A DNA stretch of 64,000 nt from GWE2-42-39 sp942493345 (GCA_942493345.1 OW818695.1:4030001-4094000), one strand, 5' to 3'; positions 41,449 to 51,099 are shown, counted from the first letter of the stretch. A program made the numbers and translations. Notes: generated by a model from the sequence alone, not told the origin.

Positions 41449-42285
41449 TCATTGAAGGTGTAATTGACTGGCAGACACATCGTGTCCAAGGAAAAAACCG
41501 GCTTTTTGCTCGAAAATATTTGCGTTTTCAGTTGTATAATAAACGATTTTTCCACTTTTCAAACACCGGGCATCCATTTCGGGATGGCGTTGCAGGTAAT
41601 TTTTCAAACTCTCGCTAACAATTTTGCCTTGCTCAAGAATATTGATCCCTTCGGGTAAAAACTTTTTGATTTGGCTGATGAGCAATGGATAATGGGTGCA
41701 ACCAAGAATGATGGTATCCATTTTTTTGTCCCGGGACAGAAGATTTGCAATATTTTTCTGTACAAAATAATCGGCACCTGGTGTATTGATCTCATTGCTT
41801 TCAACAATGGGAACCCACATGGGACAGGCTTCCTGGACGGTGCTCACCACCTTACCGTTCGACCATTTCTCCAATTCAATCGGGTACGATTCGGAAGCGA
41901 CAGTACCGTTTGTTCCCAACACACCGACATGCCCGGTTTTAGTCATTTCTGCCACTTTTTCGACACTGGGGCGGATTACACCAAGTACCCGGCGATCGGG
42001 CGCAATCCGGGGCATGTCGAGTTGCTGAATATTTCTCAGCGCTTTTGCCGATGCAGTATTGCAGGCAAGTACCACCAAAGGGCAGCCCATATCAAAAAGT
42101 TTTTTTACGGCTTGAAGAGTATATTCATAAACCACTTCGAACGAACGGGTCCCGTAGGGTGTACGGGCATTGTCGCCCAAGTAAATAAAATCATACTCCG
42201 GAAAATCATTTACGAATTCTTTCAGAACGGTTAAACCACCGTAACCTGAATCGAACACTCCTATTGGTCCTGATTGGGTTGCCAT
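41449..42285 (-). CDS. murI: Glutamate racemase
   Basis: A 278-residue cytoplasmic enzyme making D-glutamate for peptidoglycan. IGVFDSGYGGLTVLKE (Asp and Ser near the N-terminus), YLGDNARTPYG, VLACNTASAKAL with the first catalytic Cys, and ILGCTHYPLL with the second catalytic Cys are all present. Normal length. It lies 75 bases downstream of the skp genes, separated by a terminator. Confidence 0.95.
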   Translation of the reverse strand: MATQSGPIGVFDSGYGGLTVLKEFVNDFPEYDFIYLGDNARTPYGTRSFEVVYEYTLQAVKKLFDMGCPLVVLACNTASAKALRNIQQLDMPRIAPDRRVLGVIRPSVEKVAEMTKTGHVGVLGTNGTVASESYPIELEKWSNGKVVSTVQEACPMWVPIVESNEINTPGADYFVQKNIANLLSRDKKMDTIILGCTHYPLLISQIKKFLPEGINILEQGKIVSESLKNYLQRHPEMDARCLKSGKIVYYTTENANIFEQKAGFFLGHDVSASQLHLQ

Positions 42286-42301
42286 TCAATTTTTTTCTAC
42301 A

Positions 42302-42336
42302 AAAATAAAAAAAGCCGCCTTTAAAAAAGACGGCTT
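42302..42336 (-). terminator. Terminator of the skp-like gene pair
   Basis: On the minus strand AAGCCG (42336-42331) and CGGCTT (42317-42312) form the stem, extended imperfectly inward, followed by seven T in a T-rich tail. It lies just after the stop codon at 42360. Confidence 0.8.
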
Positions 42337-42359
42337 CCTATAATTATTCCTGTTATAAC

Positions 42360-42878
42360 CTATTGAATTCCCAATTTTGCCTTGCAAAGCGGCAGCAAAT
42401 CGATACTCTGGTTCGATTTATACAACACAGGGCTACCCTGTTGTGTATCGAAAACGTAAATCAAACCTTGTTCTTTGGCAACAGTTTCGATGGTTTTATT
42501 TATTTTTTCGACAATCGGTTTCATCAATTCACCTTGTTTCGTTTGGTATTGCTGCATGGCAAGCTGTCTGAAATTCTGAGCGCGTTGCTGCATATCTTGA
42601 ATTTCCTGCTCAATATTTGCCAAGGCTACATCAGAAAGGCTATCTTTTTTTGCAACATAACTCTGATATTTTGCTGTTAATTCATTTTCAATAGTTGTCT
42701 GCTGTCCTTCCAGATCTTTTGCAACTTTATCAAGGGTTGCTTGAGCAGTAGCCTTTTCCGGCATAACCTGCAACAGCTGTTGCGTATCGATATGACCAAA
42801 TTTAAGCGATTGTGCGCTAACAAATCCTGCTGTTAAAACAAAAACAGCAAGCATACAGATTTTAAAAACACTTTTCAT
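42360..42878 (-). CDS. OmpH/Skp-like periplasmic chaperone (copy 2)
   Basis: A 172-residue protein with a signal peptide (MKSVFKICMLAVFVLTAGFVSAQ). FGHIDTQQLLQVMPEKATAQATLDKVAKDLEGQQ, a long helical hairpin (about 50-130) and the C-terminal strand GLIYVFDTQQGSPVLYK match Skp/OmpH. It is thought to hold unfolded outer-membrane proteins in the periplasm. It is encoded next to a second copy and bamA. Confidence 0.9.
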   Translation of the reverse strand: MKSVFKICMLAVFVLTAGFVSAQSLKFGHIDTQQLLQVMPEKATAQATLDKVAKDLEGQQTTIENELTAKYQSYVAKKDSLSDVALANIEQEIQDMQQRAQNFRQLAMQQYQTKQGELMKPIVEKINKTIETVAKEQGLIYVFDTQQGSPVLYKSNQSIDLLPLCKAKLGIQ

Positions 42879-42916
42879 TTTTTTATCGGATTTAAATTTT
42901 GTAACAAATATAAAAA

Positions 42917-43432
42917 TTATTTTTTATAACCCATCTTCTCCAGAACCTGATCGCTAAGATCGTATTTTGGGTTGGTAAAAAGCATTGTAGTTCCTCCGGC
43001 TTTATCAAAAATTACCGCGTAGCTTCCTTCGTTGGCCAGTTCCTGAATGGCATTAAAAACATCGTCCTGAATGGGTTTAATCAAGCCCTGACGTTTTTTA
43101 AACAAATCGCCTTCACGTCCAAAATATTTCTGCTGCAATTTTTTGTATTCCTTTTCTTTCGAAACAATTACATCTTCGCGTTTGCGTTTCATCTCATCTG
43201 ACAACAAAACACTTTCGGCCTGATAATCCTTATACATCTGCTCAATCTCCGCATGAATGGTTTCCAGTTCTTTCTGGTATTGTGCGGAAACCTGGTCGAG
43301 TTGTTCCTGTGCCGCTTTGAATGCAGGGATATTATCCATGATGTATTCGGTATCGACAAAAGCATACTTTTGCGCCATCGTAAAAACAGCAAAACCCAAT
43401 ACGAATCCAAACGCTAAAAAAATCTTCTTCAT
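42917..43432 (-). CDS. OmpH/Skp-like periplasmic chaperone (copy 1)
   Basis: A 171-residue protein with start at 43432 (MKKIFLAFGFVLGFAVFTMAQ signal). An upstream start at 43465 would leave only 20 bases to bamA and has a poor leader. KYAFVDTEYIMDNIPAFKAAQEQLDQVSAQYQKELE begins the helical arm, and the C-terminus YAVIFDKAGGTTMLFTNPKYDLSDQVLEKMGYKK is longer than in copy 2. Two tandem skp genes behind bamA are usual in Bacteroidota. Confidence 0.9.
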   Translation of the reverse strand: MKKIFLAFGFVLGFAVFTMAQKYAFVDTEYIMDNIPAFKAAQEQLDQVSAQYQKELETIHAEIEQMYKDYQAESVLLSDEMKRKREDVIVSKEKEYKKLQQKYFGREGDLFKKRQGLIKPIQDDVFNAIQELANEGSYAVIFDKAGGTTMLFTNPKYDLSDQVLEKMGYKK

Positions 43433-43485
43433 GGCTATATTTTTTAATGTTATATGCACATTCATTTCAAAATTCAGGCCAAAAC

Positions 43486-46194
43486 CTAGAACTGCTGACC
43501 TATCACGAAATGGAACTGGCTACCGCCATACTCTTTGCTCCCGTTGATGTCGTCAAACCCATATCCCCAGTCGATCCCCATCAAACCAAACATCGGGAGG
43601 AAGATACGCACACCTGCGCCCGCCGAACGTTTCAGTTTAAACGGTGTAAAATCTTTAAAATCCATCCAGGCATTACCCGCTTCGAGGAAAGTCAGTAAAT
43701 AAATGGTTGCCGATGGTTTCAGTGAAACCGGGTAGCGCATTTCTAAAGTCAACTTGTTATAAATATTCGATCCTGTATTCGGACTCAAACTGTAATCTTT
43801 ATAACCTCTCAACGAAACGATGTCGCTGCCATACAAGTTGTATCCCGACATACCCGAACCTCCCACGCGGAACCCTTCAAATGGGGAACGGCGGTTCTTG
43901 TCGTAATAACCGAGGAACCCATATTCGAAATTTCCGTGCAATACCAATTTATTATCGCGTGAAACAGGCGTGTACCAACCCCCTTTCAGCATCCACTTGT
44001 GGTATTCAATCCACTTGTAACGTTCGTCGTTTGTCAGAGTCGGGTTGCTGTAATCAACCCCATTAATTAATGAATACGGCGGTGTAAACTGCAGCGAAAA
44101 AGTAAGACTTGAACCACTTCTCGAATAAAGCGGATTGTCTACTGAATTTCGTCCAAACACTGTTTTAATGCTGAAGTTATTAAATTCTCCGTCACCACTA
44201 CCTGTATTATCGTTCAAAAAGTAATAATAATCAGACATATTTTGCAGCTTATAGTGTTGCCAAGACAGTTCATGATATACAGTAAAATAGTCGTCGGGCC
44301 ATTCCAAACGATACCCGTAACCAAGAGCTATTGCTGTAGTAACCTGAATTTGATCTTGCGATTCGTCGCGGTCTTTTGGATCAACATACTCCTCTTGGCC
44401 ATAACCGTAACCATACCCGTAAGGCGAACCACCGTAACCGCCATAGCCACCACCATAACCACCATAACCATAAGGTGAATAACCACCATAGCCATAAGGT
44501 GAATAGCCTCCATAACCACCATAGCCTCCTCCGTAACCACCGTATCCGCTTCCGTATGGACTATTGTAACTATTATAATAACTATTTGCCGAATAATTCA
44601 CCCGCGAATGGGAAACTGACAGCGAGAATGAATTTGGTTTTTTACCTCCCAACCAAGGTTCTGTAAAAGAAAAACTATACTGCTGATAAAATTTACCGCT
44701 TGTTTGTGCCCTAATACTAAGGGTTTGTCCGTCGCCGGTAGGGAGCGGGCGCCATGCTTCCTTGTTCACGATATTTCGCACCGAGAAATTGGAAAATTTA
44801 AGTCCCACGCTACCAACAAACATGCGTGCTCCCCAACCACCGGAAAGTTCGATCTGGTCGTTGGCTTTTTCAACCAGTTGATAGTCAATATCAACAGTTC
44901 CATCTTCAGGATGAGGTACAACATTCGGATTAATTGCTTCGGGATCGAAATGCCCCAATTGCGAAAGTTCCCTATACGAACGCATGAGCAAATCCTTGCT
45001 AAACAAATCGCCCGGCAATGTACGTATTTCGCGGCGTGCAACATGCTCGTGAGTTTTGGTGTTCCCCGAAATGATGACTTTATTTATGGTAGCTTGTTTT
45101 CCTTCGTAGATACGCATTTCCATATCAATAGTATCGTTTTCGATACGAGTTTCAACCGGGTCAAGGTTATAGAACAAATAACCATTGTTCTGGTATTGGC
45201 TTCCAACACCATCTTCGTCTTCAGTTAATCGTTTATCCAGCAATTTCTGGTCGAAAACATCCCCTTTTTTAATTCCCAAAACAGCCCCCAAAAATTCGCC
45301 GGGATATACGGTATTTCCAACCCATTTAACATCTCCAAAATAATATTTATCGCCTTCGTCAACCCAAATATCGAGGCGTACCCGGTTATCTTCCGCCGGA
45401 GAGATCGAATCTTTTACAATAGTAGCATCACGGTAACCTTTTTCGTTGTATTTCTTGATCAGGTTGATTTTATCTTCAGCATATTTTTCTTGTAAAAATT
45501 TTTTGGAACTAAAAAAGTTTCTGATCTTTTTTGCCTTGGTTTTTTTCATTGACTTTTCCAAAACCCACGGGGTTAGATTTTCAGTACCGTGAAAAATAAT
45601 TTCGCTGATTTTTACTTTTTCCTTCTTATCAACCATTATCTCAAGAATAACATTGTTAGCCTGGAGAGAATCGTCACGCTGAACAATGTTTACTTCAGTA
45701 TTCAAAAATCCCTTTTCATGGAAGATATCCTTGATAATACGGGAAGCTTGATTCAACTGGTTATCAGTCACCTGACTTCCTTTTAGAAGTAATACTTTTT
45801 CAGTAATGTCGTCCTGTTCACTTTTCGATACTCCGTGAAAATTCACATCCGCCAAACGGGGTCTTTCCTGCAAGGAAATAGCAAGCCATATTTTATTGTC
45901 AATAATCTTTTCAGCTTCAATTTTCACATCCGAAAAAAGACCCTGTGTCCATAATTTTTTAATCGCATTGGTAATTGATTCACCTGGTATTTCAATTTCA
46001 TCTCCAACCGATAACCCTGAAAGTTGTGTCAGTACATCTTTATCGAGATAACGAATGCCTTTAATTTCAATACTTTCAATAATATACTCTTTCGGACTTG
46101 AATAATATATAGAAAAATTAGTACTGTCGGCTACTTGCGAAAAACCTTTTACGGAAAATAAAAGCAGTATAAATAATAACTTAAATTTTTGCAT
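43486..46194 (-). CDS. bamA: Outer-membrane protein assembly factor BamA
   Basis: A 902-residue protein with a signal peptide, five POTRA domains (about 35-440: YIIESIEIKGIRYLDKDVL, RPRLADVNFHGVSKSE, VKISEIIFHGTENL, YYFGDVKWVGNTVYPGEFL, ATINKVIISGNTKTHEHV) and a 16-strand barrel ending FHFVIGQQF. It folds and inserts beta-barrel proteins. A Gly/Tyr/Pro-rich insertion of about 60 residues lies in an early barrel loop (about 535-600) and includes a 24-base tandem duplication. BamA proteins without this insertion are about 800-850 residues. Confidence 0.94.
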   Translation of the reverse strand: MQKFKLLFILLLFSVKGFSQVADSTNFSIYYSSPKEYIIESIEIKGIRYLDKDVLTQLSGLSVGDEIEIPGESITNAIKKLWTQGLFSDVKIEAEKIIDNKIWLAISLQERPRLADVNFHGVSKSEQDDITEKVLLLKGSQVTDNQLNQASRIIKDIFHEKGFLNTEVNIVQRDDSLQANNVILEIMVDKKEKVKISEIIFHGTENLTPWVLEKSMKKTKAKKIRNFFSSKKFLQEKYAEDKINLIKKYNEKGYRDATIVKDSISPAEDNRVRLDIWVDEGDKYYFGDVKWVGNTVYPGEFLGAVLGIKKGDVFDQKLLDKRLTEDEDGVGSQYQNNGYLFYNLDPVETRIENDTIDMEMRIYEGKQATINKVIISGNTKTHEHVARREIRTLPGDLFSKDLLMRSYRELSQLGHFDPEAINPNVVPHPEDGTVDIDYQLVEKANDQIELSGGWGARMFVGSVGLKFSNFSVRNIVNKEAWRPLPTGDGQTLSIRAQTSGKFYQQYSFSFTEPWLGGKKPNSFSLSVSHSRVNYSANSYYNSYNSPYGSGYGGYGGGYGGYGGYSPYGYGGYSPYGYGGYGGGYGGYGGSPYGYGYGYGQEEYVDPKDRDESQDQIQVTTAIALGYGYRLEWPDDYFTVYHELSWQHYKLQNMSDYYYFLNDNTGSGDGEFNNFSIKTVFGRNSVDNPLYSRSGSSLTFSLQFTPPYSLINGVDYSNPTLTNDERYKWIEYHKWMLKGGWYTPVSRDNKLVLHGNFEYGFLGYYDKNRRSPFEGFRVGGSGMSGYNLYGSDIVSLRGYKDYSLSPNTGSNIYNKLTLEMRYPVSLKPSATIYLLTFLEAGNAWMDFKDFTPFKLKRSAGAGVRIFLPMFGLMGIDWGYGFDDINGSKEYGGSQFHFVIGQQF
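44462..44509. repeat. Tandem 24-base duplication inside bamA
   Basis: Two adjacent 24-base units (44462-44485 and 44486-44509) differ at three positions and encode YGGYSPYG-type repeats. The surrounding 200 bases are a degenerate series of GGY and SPYG codons. Confidence 0.8.
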
Positions 46195-46209
46195 TCTTAT
46201 TTTTATTGA

Positions 46210-46953
46210 TTAGCTCATTAGTTGTTCACTGGTTTTTCCAAACCTTCGTTCTCTATGCTGGAAATCGTAAATTGCTTTAAATAAATCTTCTTTTCTGAAA
46301 TCGGGCCATAAAACAGGGGTGAAATATAATTCAGAATAAGCAATTTGCCAAAGCAGAAAATTACTAATCCGATTTTCGCCACTGGTCCTGATCAACAGCT
46401 CCGGATCGGGCATTCCCGCAGTATTCAGGTAACTGTCGATTAAGTCTTTGTCAATATCATTGGTTTTTATTTTCTCTTGCTGGACATCTTCGGCGATCCG
46501 CCGCACCGCTTCGGTCAATTCCCATTTCGAGCTATAACTTAACGCAAGAACCAACGTGAGTCCCGTATTCTTTTTCAGGGTATCGATGCACCAATTGAGT
46601 TTGTTCTGTACATTTTCGGGTAAACTTTTCACATCTCCAATCACCTGAAGCCTGACATTTTTCGTCATCAGTTCACCGGTCTCGTTACTGATTGCCTGAA
46701 CAAGTAAACCCATCAGCGCATCCACTTCGGATTGCGGCCGCCCCCAGTTTTCAGTTGAAAAAGCGTATAATGTAAGATATTGAACACCTATTTCGCCGGC
46801 ACCTTCAACCACCGAACGTACCGACTCAACGCCACTTTCGTGGCCAAAAGTACGTTCTTTCCCGTTTTTCTCGGCCCAACGCCCGTTACCGTCCATGATG
46901 ATGGCAATATGCTTTGGAACTTTATCTTTTATGAGTTTTTTCTCGACTGACAT
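46210..46953 (-). CDS. uppS: Isoprenyl transferase (undecaprenyl diphosphate synthase)
   Basis: A 247-residue cis-prenyltransferase supplying the lipid carrier for peptidoglycan and glycan synthesis. HIAIIMDGNGRWAEKNGKERTFGHESG carries the catalytic Asp and the substrate loop; LTLYAFSTENWGRPQSEV, ALSYSSKWELTEAVRRIAEDV, GMPDPELLIRTSGENRISNFLLWQIAYSELYFT follow. It lies 15 bases upstream of bamA, the same arrangement as in many Bacteroidota, so a shared transcript is likely. Confidence 0.95.
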   Translation of the reverse strand: MSVEKKLIKDKVPKHIAIIMDGNGRWAEKNGKERTFGHESGVESVRSVVEGAGEIGVQYLTLYAFSTENWGRPQSEVDALMGLLVQAISNETGELMTKNVRLQVIGDVKSLPENVQNKLNWCIDTLKKNTGLTLVLALSYSSKWELTEAVRRIAEDVQQEKIKTNDIDKDLIDSYLNTAGMPDPELLIRTSGENRISNFLLWQIAYSELYFTPVLWPDFRKEDLFKAIYDFQHRERRFGKTSEQLMS

Positions 46954-46959
46954 TTTCTG

Positions 46960-47763
46960 TTATTCATATTCGTAAACCGGACATGCTTTTTTACTCAGAT
47001 TAATTTTGTAAGTAAGGTGCATACCTAGGTATGCTGTATAATCGTTATTGTGCCATTTATCATTAAAACGCTGCATCGTGTAAACTCCGGGTATCCTATT
47101 CCCATCTGTGTCAGCCGACGCAGGAGTTACAAGAGTGTAAGATCGTCTGGGGTCGTCCAGATTGTCAATTTTATCGGAAAAATATCTATTGACCAAAAAT
47201 TCAAGCCCTACTCCTACTTTTTCACTCAAGTTGAATTTCACCCCAAAACCAAACGGGATATGGAGTGACATCACATTTTCCGAAAAATCGCGTAAACCTT
47301 TATCGCTCAAAACATCAGAATTAAAGTCATCCAGATAATTCACAACCGGTTGCAAATTTCTAAGGACACAATCATACGGATACATCCCCATGCCAATTCC
47401 ACCCAATAAATATGTGGTAAAAGGCGTTTCCTTTCGTCCGATCGTGTACCTGAAAAAGTTGATTTCAGCCATCAATGAAAGGCTGGTTACAGTTTTCGGT
47501 TCAAAACTCCAGTCGTGCGAATCGAATTCCCCTCCCCCTTTTATAGAGCCATTAATTAACTGCAACCGGGCAGCAACTCTCTGATTGAAATTGTATCTTA
47601 TAAAAGCGCCATAATTAAACCCCAAAGAACTTCCCAAATTTGATTGGGTCATGTCCCCAAAAGAAGTACCTGTACCTCCCCAAATACCAACGTCGGCAGT
47701 TTTCTGGGCTTTTGCCCCGTTGATAATTACGAATAATGATACAGCAATCAGTAATCTTTTCAT
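46960..47763 (-). CDS. DUF6089 outer-membrane beta-barrel protein
   Basis: A 267-residue protein with signal peptide (MKRLLIAVSLFVIINGAKAQ). DVGIWGGTGTSFGDMTQSN, LGFNYGAFIRYNFNQRVAARLQLI, FRYTIGRKETPFTTYLLGGIGMGMYPY and FGFGVKFNLSEKVGVGLEFLVN alternate in barrel fashion. It is seven bases upstream of uppS. The family is Bacteroidota-specific and of unknown role; position with uppS and bamA suggests the envelope. Confidence 0.85.
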   Translation of the reverse strand: MKRLLIAVSLFVIINGAKAQKTADVGIWGGTGTSFGDMTQSNLGSSLGFNYGAFIRYNFNQRVAARLQLINGSIKGGGEFDSHDWSFEPKTVTSLSLMAEINFFRYTIGRKETPFTTYLLGGIGMGMYPYDCVLRNLQPVVNYLDDFNSDVLSDKGLRDFSENVMSLHIPFGFGVKFNLSEKVGVGLEFLVNRYFSDKIDNLDDPRRSYTLVTPASADTDGNRIPGVYTMQRFNDKWHNNDYTAYLGMHLTYKINLSKKACPVYEYE

Positions 47764-47946
47764 CTAATCTGATTTGAATGGTTCCTCAATTTTATTTGAT
47801 AAAACCATCAGGTACGTCCTTGAAAACTTATGAACATAAACCCGTTCAAGGGTTACAAAAGTAATATAAATCTCAAATATACATACCCGAGGCATCTTAT
47901 AAAACCCAAATAAACTTTAAAAATTGTTAAGCCCCGGAAATCCTTT

Positions 47947-48834
47947 CTAATTTCGTTTATCGAGTCCCCACATCAGCTTATTCCGCAGGGTTGAATAGAA
48001 AGTATGCCCGTGCAGGCGAAGGGTCTTGATTTTAAAGTTGGCCTTGCGGATTTTCAATATCCCGGGAAAATCGAACGACTCGGAACGCGAATCAACAGTA
48101 GCAAGAAACTGCTGCCCCCGGCCTTCTATTTTTAAGGTGAGTGTATGTGTATCGGGAATCAGGATGGGCCGTACAGTGAGATTATGAGGTGCAATCGGTG
48201 AAATAACTATATTTTCCGAATCCGGAGTCAAAATAGGACCACCTACGCTCAATGAGTAGGCGGTTGACCCGGTCGGGGTAGAAATGATCAGCCCATCGGC
48301 CCAGTAGGTGTTCAGGTATTCCCCGTTGATGGACGCATGGATATTGATCATCGAACCTGAATCTTGCTTGGCAACGACCAATTCGTTCAACGCGTAATTG
48401 AAGCCTCCAAATGCATTACCAGGCGATTCGATTTCCAAAACAGTGCGTTCGTCAATACTGTAACGGCCATCCATTATTTGTTCAAAAGCATCGTCGATTT
48501 CATCAATCGGAATATCGGATAGAAAGCCCAAACGGCCAGCATTGATACCGACTACCGGTATCGGCTTGTTTTTTATCGTATAAATCGATTTCAGGAATGT
48601 ACCGTCGCCGCCAATACTAAAAAGAAATTTCACATCGTCGGGCAGGTCGTTTCCCGAATTGAAAGTAGCTGTAACATCGGGTAGAAAATGACATTCGCCT
48701 TTCATGAAACGGTAAAACGGCTCATGAATGTATACTTCGATATTTCGTTGCTTTAACAATGAAAAAAGATGTGATAATCCATTGGAATAATCACGACTTA
48801 TCGTTTGTCCGTATACTGCTATTTTCATTTTCAA
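47947..48834 (-). CDS. nadK: NAD kinase
   Basis: A 295-residue cytoplasmic enzyme that phosphorylates NAD to NADP. FSIGGDGTFLKSI is the GGDGT motif; INAGRLGFLSDI, ELVVAKQDSGSMINIHASINGEYLNTYWADGLIISTPTGSTAYSLSVGGPIL (TPTGSTAY motif) and ISPIAPHNLTVRPILIPD are conserved. The start may be Met1 (48834) or Met3 (48828). Met1 overlaps the end of the CBS-domain gene by four bases, which suggests coupling. Confidence 0.95.
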   Translation of the reverse strand: MKMKIAVYGQTISRDYSNGLSHLFSLLKQRNIEVYIHEPFYRFMKGECHFLPDVTATFNSGNDLPDDVKFLFSIGGDGTFLKSIYTIKNKPIPVVGINAGRLGFLSDIPIDEIDDAFEQIMDGRYSIDERTVLEIESPGNAFGGFNYALNELVVAKQDSGSMINIHASINGEYLNTYWADGLIISTPTGSTAYSLSVGGPILTPDSENIVISPIAPHNLTVRPILIPDTHTLTLKIEGRGQQFLATVDSRSESFDFPGILKIRKANFKIKTLRLHGHTFYSTLRNKLMWGLDKRN

Positions 48835-49496
48835 ATATTCAAATACTTCATTAACTGATCGAAACGATCATCGTACAACTCACCCAACATCGATTCATCC
48901 ATATAAACTGCCTTGATGTTGTAATCGTAGCGTACAAAGGTTTGGATTATCCGCGACAAATCAATAACATTTATCTTTAAAGTAACAGTCATTTTTTTCG
49001 AATCGTTTCTTTCTTTCACATAAAGGCTCAATATTTTGGCTTCATTCCCTTCCACTATTTGAGTAATCTGCGACAACGAATAATCAATCGAATTCAATTC
49101 CAGCTCGATTACGCCACCCGGTTCGTTCACTGCAACCAAGGTAGCAAATTCCTTTGCCAGGTCGAATGCCGTTACTACGCCCCGGTATTCTTTATGTAAA
49201 TCGAGTACCGGAACCACACTCAGTTTAAATTCGGAAATAAAAGATACGACCTGATATATGTGCTGATTAGTAAAAACGTGTGGTGTCATCAATTTATCGC
49301 GCATTTCTACCATTTCTTTATCAAACAGGTTCAAGTCGTAAATCATTTTATCCGACACTATTCCGTAATAATGACGATCTTCAACAACCGGCAGATGAGA
49401 GATGCGAAAAACATCCATCCAGTTTAGGGCTTTTTGCCCGGTATCCGCCCAACGCAGCGACGGAACAACTTCCGATATAAGGTTCTCAGCAATCAA
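48831..49496 (-). CDS. CBS-domain protein
   Basis: A 221-residue protein with two CBS repeats: LISEVVPSLRWADTGQKALNWMDVFRISHLPVVEDRHYYGIVS (about 4-50) and LMTPHVFTNQHIYQVVSFISEFKLSVVPVLDLHKEYRGVVTAFDLAKEFA (about 67-120). An ACT-like C-terminal part with YSLSQITQIVEGNEAKILSLYV follows. CBS pairs bind adenosine nucleotides. Overlap with nadK suggests a link to nucleotide or NADP level, but this is an inference. Confidence 0.85.
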   Translation of the reverse strand: MIAENLISEVVPSLRWADTGQKALNWMDVFRISHLPVVEDRHYYGIVSDKMIYDLNLFDKEMVEMRDKLMTPHVFTNQHIYQVVSFISEFKLSVVPVLDLHKEYRGVVTAFDLAKEFATLVAVNEPGGVIELELNSIDYSLSQITQIVEGNEAKILSLYVKERNDSKKMTVTLKINVIDLSRIIQTFVRYDYNIKAVYMDESMLGELYDDRFDQLMKYLNI

Positions 49497-49561
49497 AACT
49501 TATTCTTGTTGGTATATAAATTCAATTCAATATTGTAACTTGCGAGCCTAAAATTTCATGT

Positions 49562-50275
49562 ATGACCAGGCTAAGTGTAAATATAAACAAAATAGCAACA
49601 CTACGAAATGCACGCGGAGGAAATACCCCCAATGTACTGGAAGTAGCAATAAACTGCCAGCAATTTGGAGCACAAGGAATTACAGTACATCCGAGACCCG
49701 ATGAAAGACATATTACACGCAACGATGTTTACAATATAAAACCTCATATTGTCACAGAATTTAACATTGAAGGCTATCCAAATGAAGATTTTATCCGGCT
49801 TGTTATTGACGTAAAAGCCGACCAGGTAACACTGGTACCCGACGATCCTTCGCAGTTAACTTCCGACCATGGATGGGACACCATTAAACACAAAATCTTT
49901 CTACAGGAAACCATTGTACGCTTTCAGGAAGCAGGTATCCGCACTTCAATCTTTGTTGATCCCGATCTTAAAATGGTGGAAGCAGCCAAAGCCACCGGAA
50001 CCAATCGCATTGAATTATATACCGAATCCTACGCGACCCTCTACCCAGTCAATCCAGAAAAAGCTGTTGCCCCTTTTAAAGAAGCGGCCCAACTGGCAAA
50101 ATCGCTTGGAATTGGCATTAATGCCGGGCACGATTTGAGTTTAAAAAATCTGCGTTTCCTATACGACCAGATCCCCTATCTCGATGAAGTTTCCATTGGT
50201 CACGCTTTGATTGCCGATGCACTTTATCTTGGTTTGCGAAACACGATCCACGAATATCTTTCCTGCCTCGATTAG
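49562..50275 (+). CDS. pdxJ: Pyridoxine 5'-phosphate synthase
   Basis: A 237-residue TIM-barrel enzyme that condenses 3-amino-2-oxopropyl phosphate and deoxyxylulose 5-phosphate in the DXP-dependent vitamin B6 route. LSVNINKIATLRNARGGNTPNVLE, GITVHPRPDERHI, VTLVPDDPSQLTSDHGWD, GIRTSIFVDPDLKMVEAAKATGTNRIELYTESYA and IGINAGHDLSLKNL carry the conserved residues. Four bases separate it from the hydrolase gene. TAACTTGC near 49540 may be a weak -7 element. Confidence 0.95.
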   Translation: MTRLSVNINKIATLRNARGGNTPNVLEVAINCQQFGAQGITVHPRPDERHITRNDVYNIKPHIVTEFNIEGYPNEDFIRLVIDVKADQVTLVPDDPSQLTSDHGWDTIKHKIFLQETIVRFQEAGIRTSIFVDPDLKMVEAAKATGTNRIELYTESYATLYPVNPEKAVAPFKEAAQLAKSLGIGINAGHDLSLKNLRFLYDQIPYLDEVSIGHALIADALYLGLRNTIHEYLSCLD

Positions 50276-50278
50276 CAG

Positions 50279-51082
50279 ATGAACTTATTTTTCAGACAAG
50301 AAGGAGAAGGTTTTCCGTTTGTAATTGTACACGGATTGTACGGTTCGTCGGACAACTGGCTGACCATTGGCAAAAAATTGTCATCGCGGTTCAAAGTGTA
50401 CATGATCGACCAGCGCAACCACGGCCAATCGCCCCATTCGGACGAACATTCATACGAATTGATGAAGGAAGACCTGGCTGAATTTTTCCGTCAGCAAAAC
50501 ATCGAAAAAGCCATCGTGCTCGGGCACAGCATGGGCGGGAAAACAGCTATGTATTTTGCAGTTGATTATCCCGAAAAAGTTGAAAAACTGATTATTGCTG
50601 ATATTGCCCCGAAGGATTATCTTCAGGCGAAAAAGGAAAGCCAGTATCGCCTGCACAGCAACATTTTGTGGGCCATGCAGGAAATCGACCTCTCCCGCGT
50701 TTCATCGCGTGCTGAAATTGGCGACTTGCTGCACAAAAAAATTGGTGATCTGCTGATTGTTCAATTTCTGCTGAAAAATGTTCACCGCAACAATACAAAC
50801 CACCAATTCGAATGGCGACTGAACGTAGATGTTCTGTACAAAAACCTGGATGAAATTATTGAAGGGGTAAATGAAAATTGGTTTGCGGATCGAATCCCGA
50901 TTTTCAATTACCCGGTACTGTTTATTAAAGGAGCCAACTCGGATTATATTTCTGAAGAAGAATTTTCAGTTATCAACAGGGTTTATTACGATGCCCGGAT
51001 TGTTACGATCCCCGGTGCAGGTCATTGGCTGCATGCCGAACAACCCGGATTATTTCTGAAAGCAATCAGCGATTTTGTTTAG
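50279..51082 (+). CDS. Alpha/beta hydrolase (YbfF-like)
   Basis: A 267-residue soluble esterase-fold protein. FVIVHGLYGSSDNWLTIGKKL, YMIDQRNHGQSPHSDEHSYELMKEDLAEFF, VLGHSMGGKTAMYFAVDYPEKV (nucleophile Ser in GHSMGG), LFIKGANSDYISEEE and IPGAGHWLHAEQP (catalytic His) are present. It resembles YbfF, which hydrolyses short acyl esters. Cotranscribed with pdxJ; the connection is unknown. Confidence 0.88.
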   Translation: MNLFFRQEGEGFPFVIVHGLYGSSDNWLTIGKKLSSRFKVYMIDQRNHGQSPHSDEHSYELMKEDLAEFFRQQNIEKAIVLGHSMGGKTAMYFAVDYPEKVEKLIIADIAPKDYLQAKKESQYRLHSNILWAMQEIDLSRVSSRAEIGDLLHKKIGDLLIVQFLLKNVHRNNTNHQFEWRLNVDVLYKNLDEIIEGVNENWFADRIPIFNYPVLFIKGANSDYISEEEFSVINRVYYDARIVTIPGAGHWLHAEQPGLFLKAISDFV

Positions 51083-51099
51083 TCAAACCTGACGACGTT

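Noticed and set aside
44395..44575. CRISPR-like or tandem-repeat array
   Set aside because: The repeats are in frame inside bamA and encode a Gly/Tyr-rich loop; there are no spacers.
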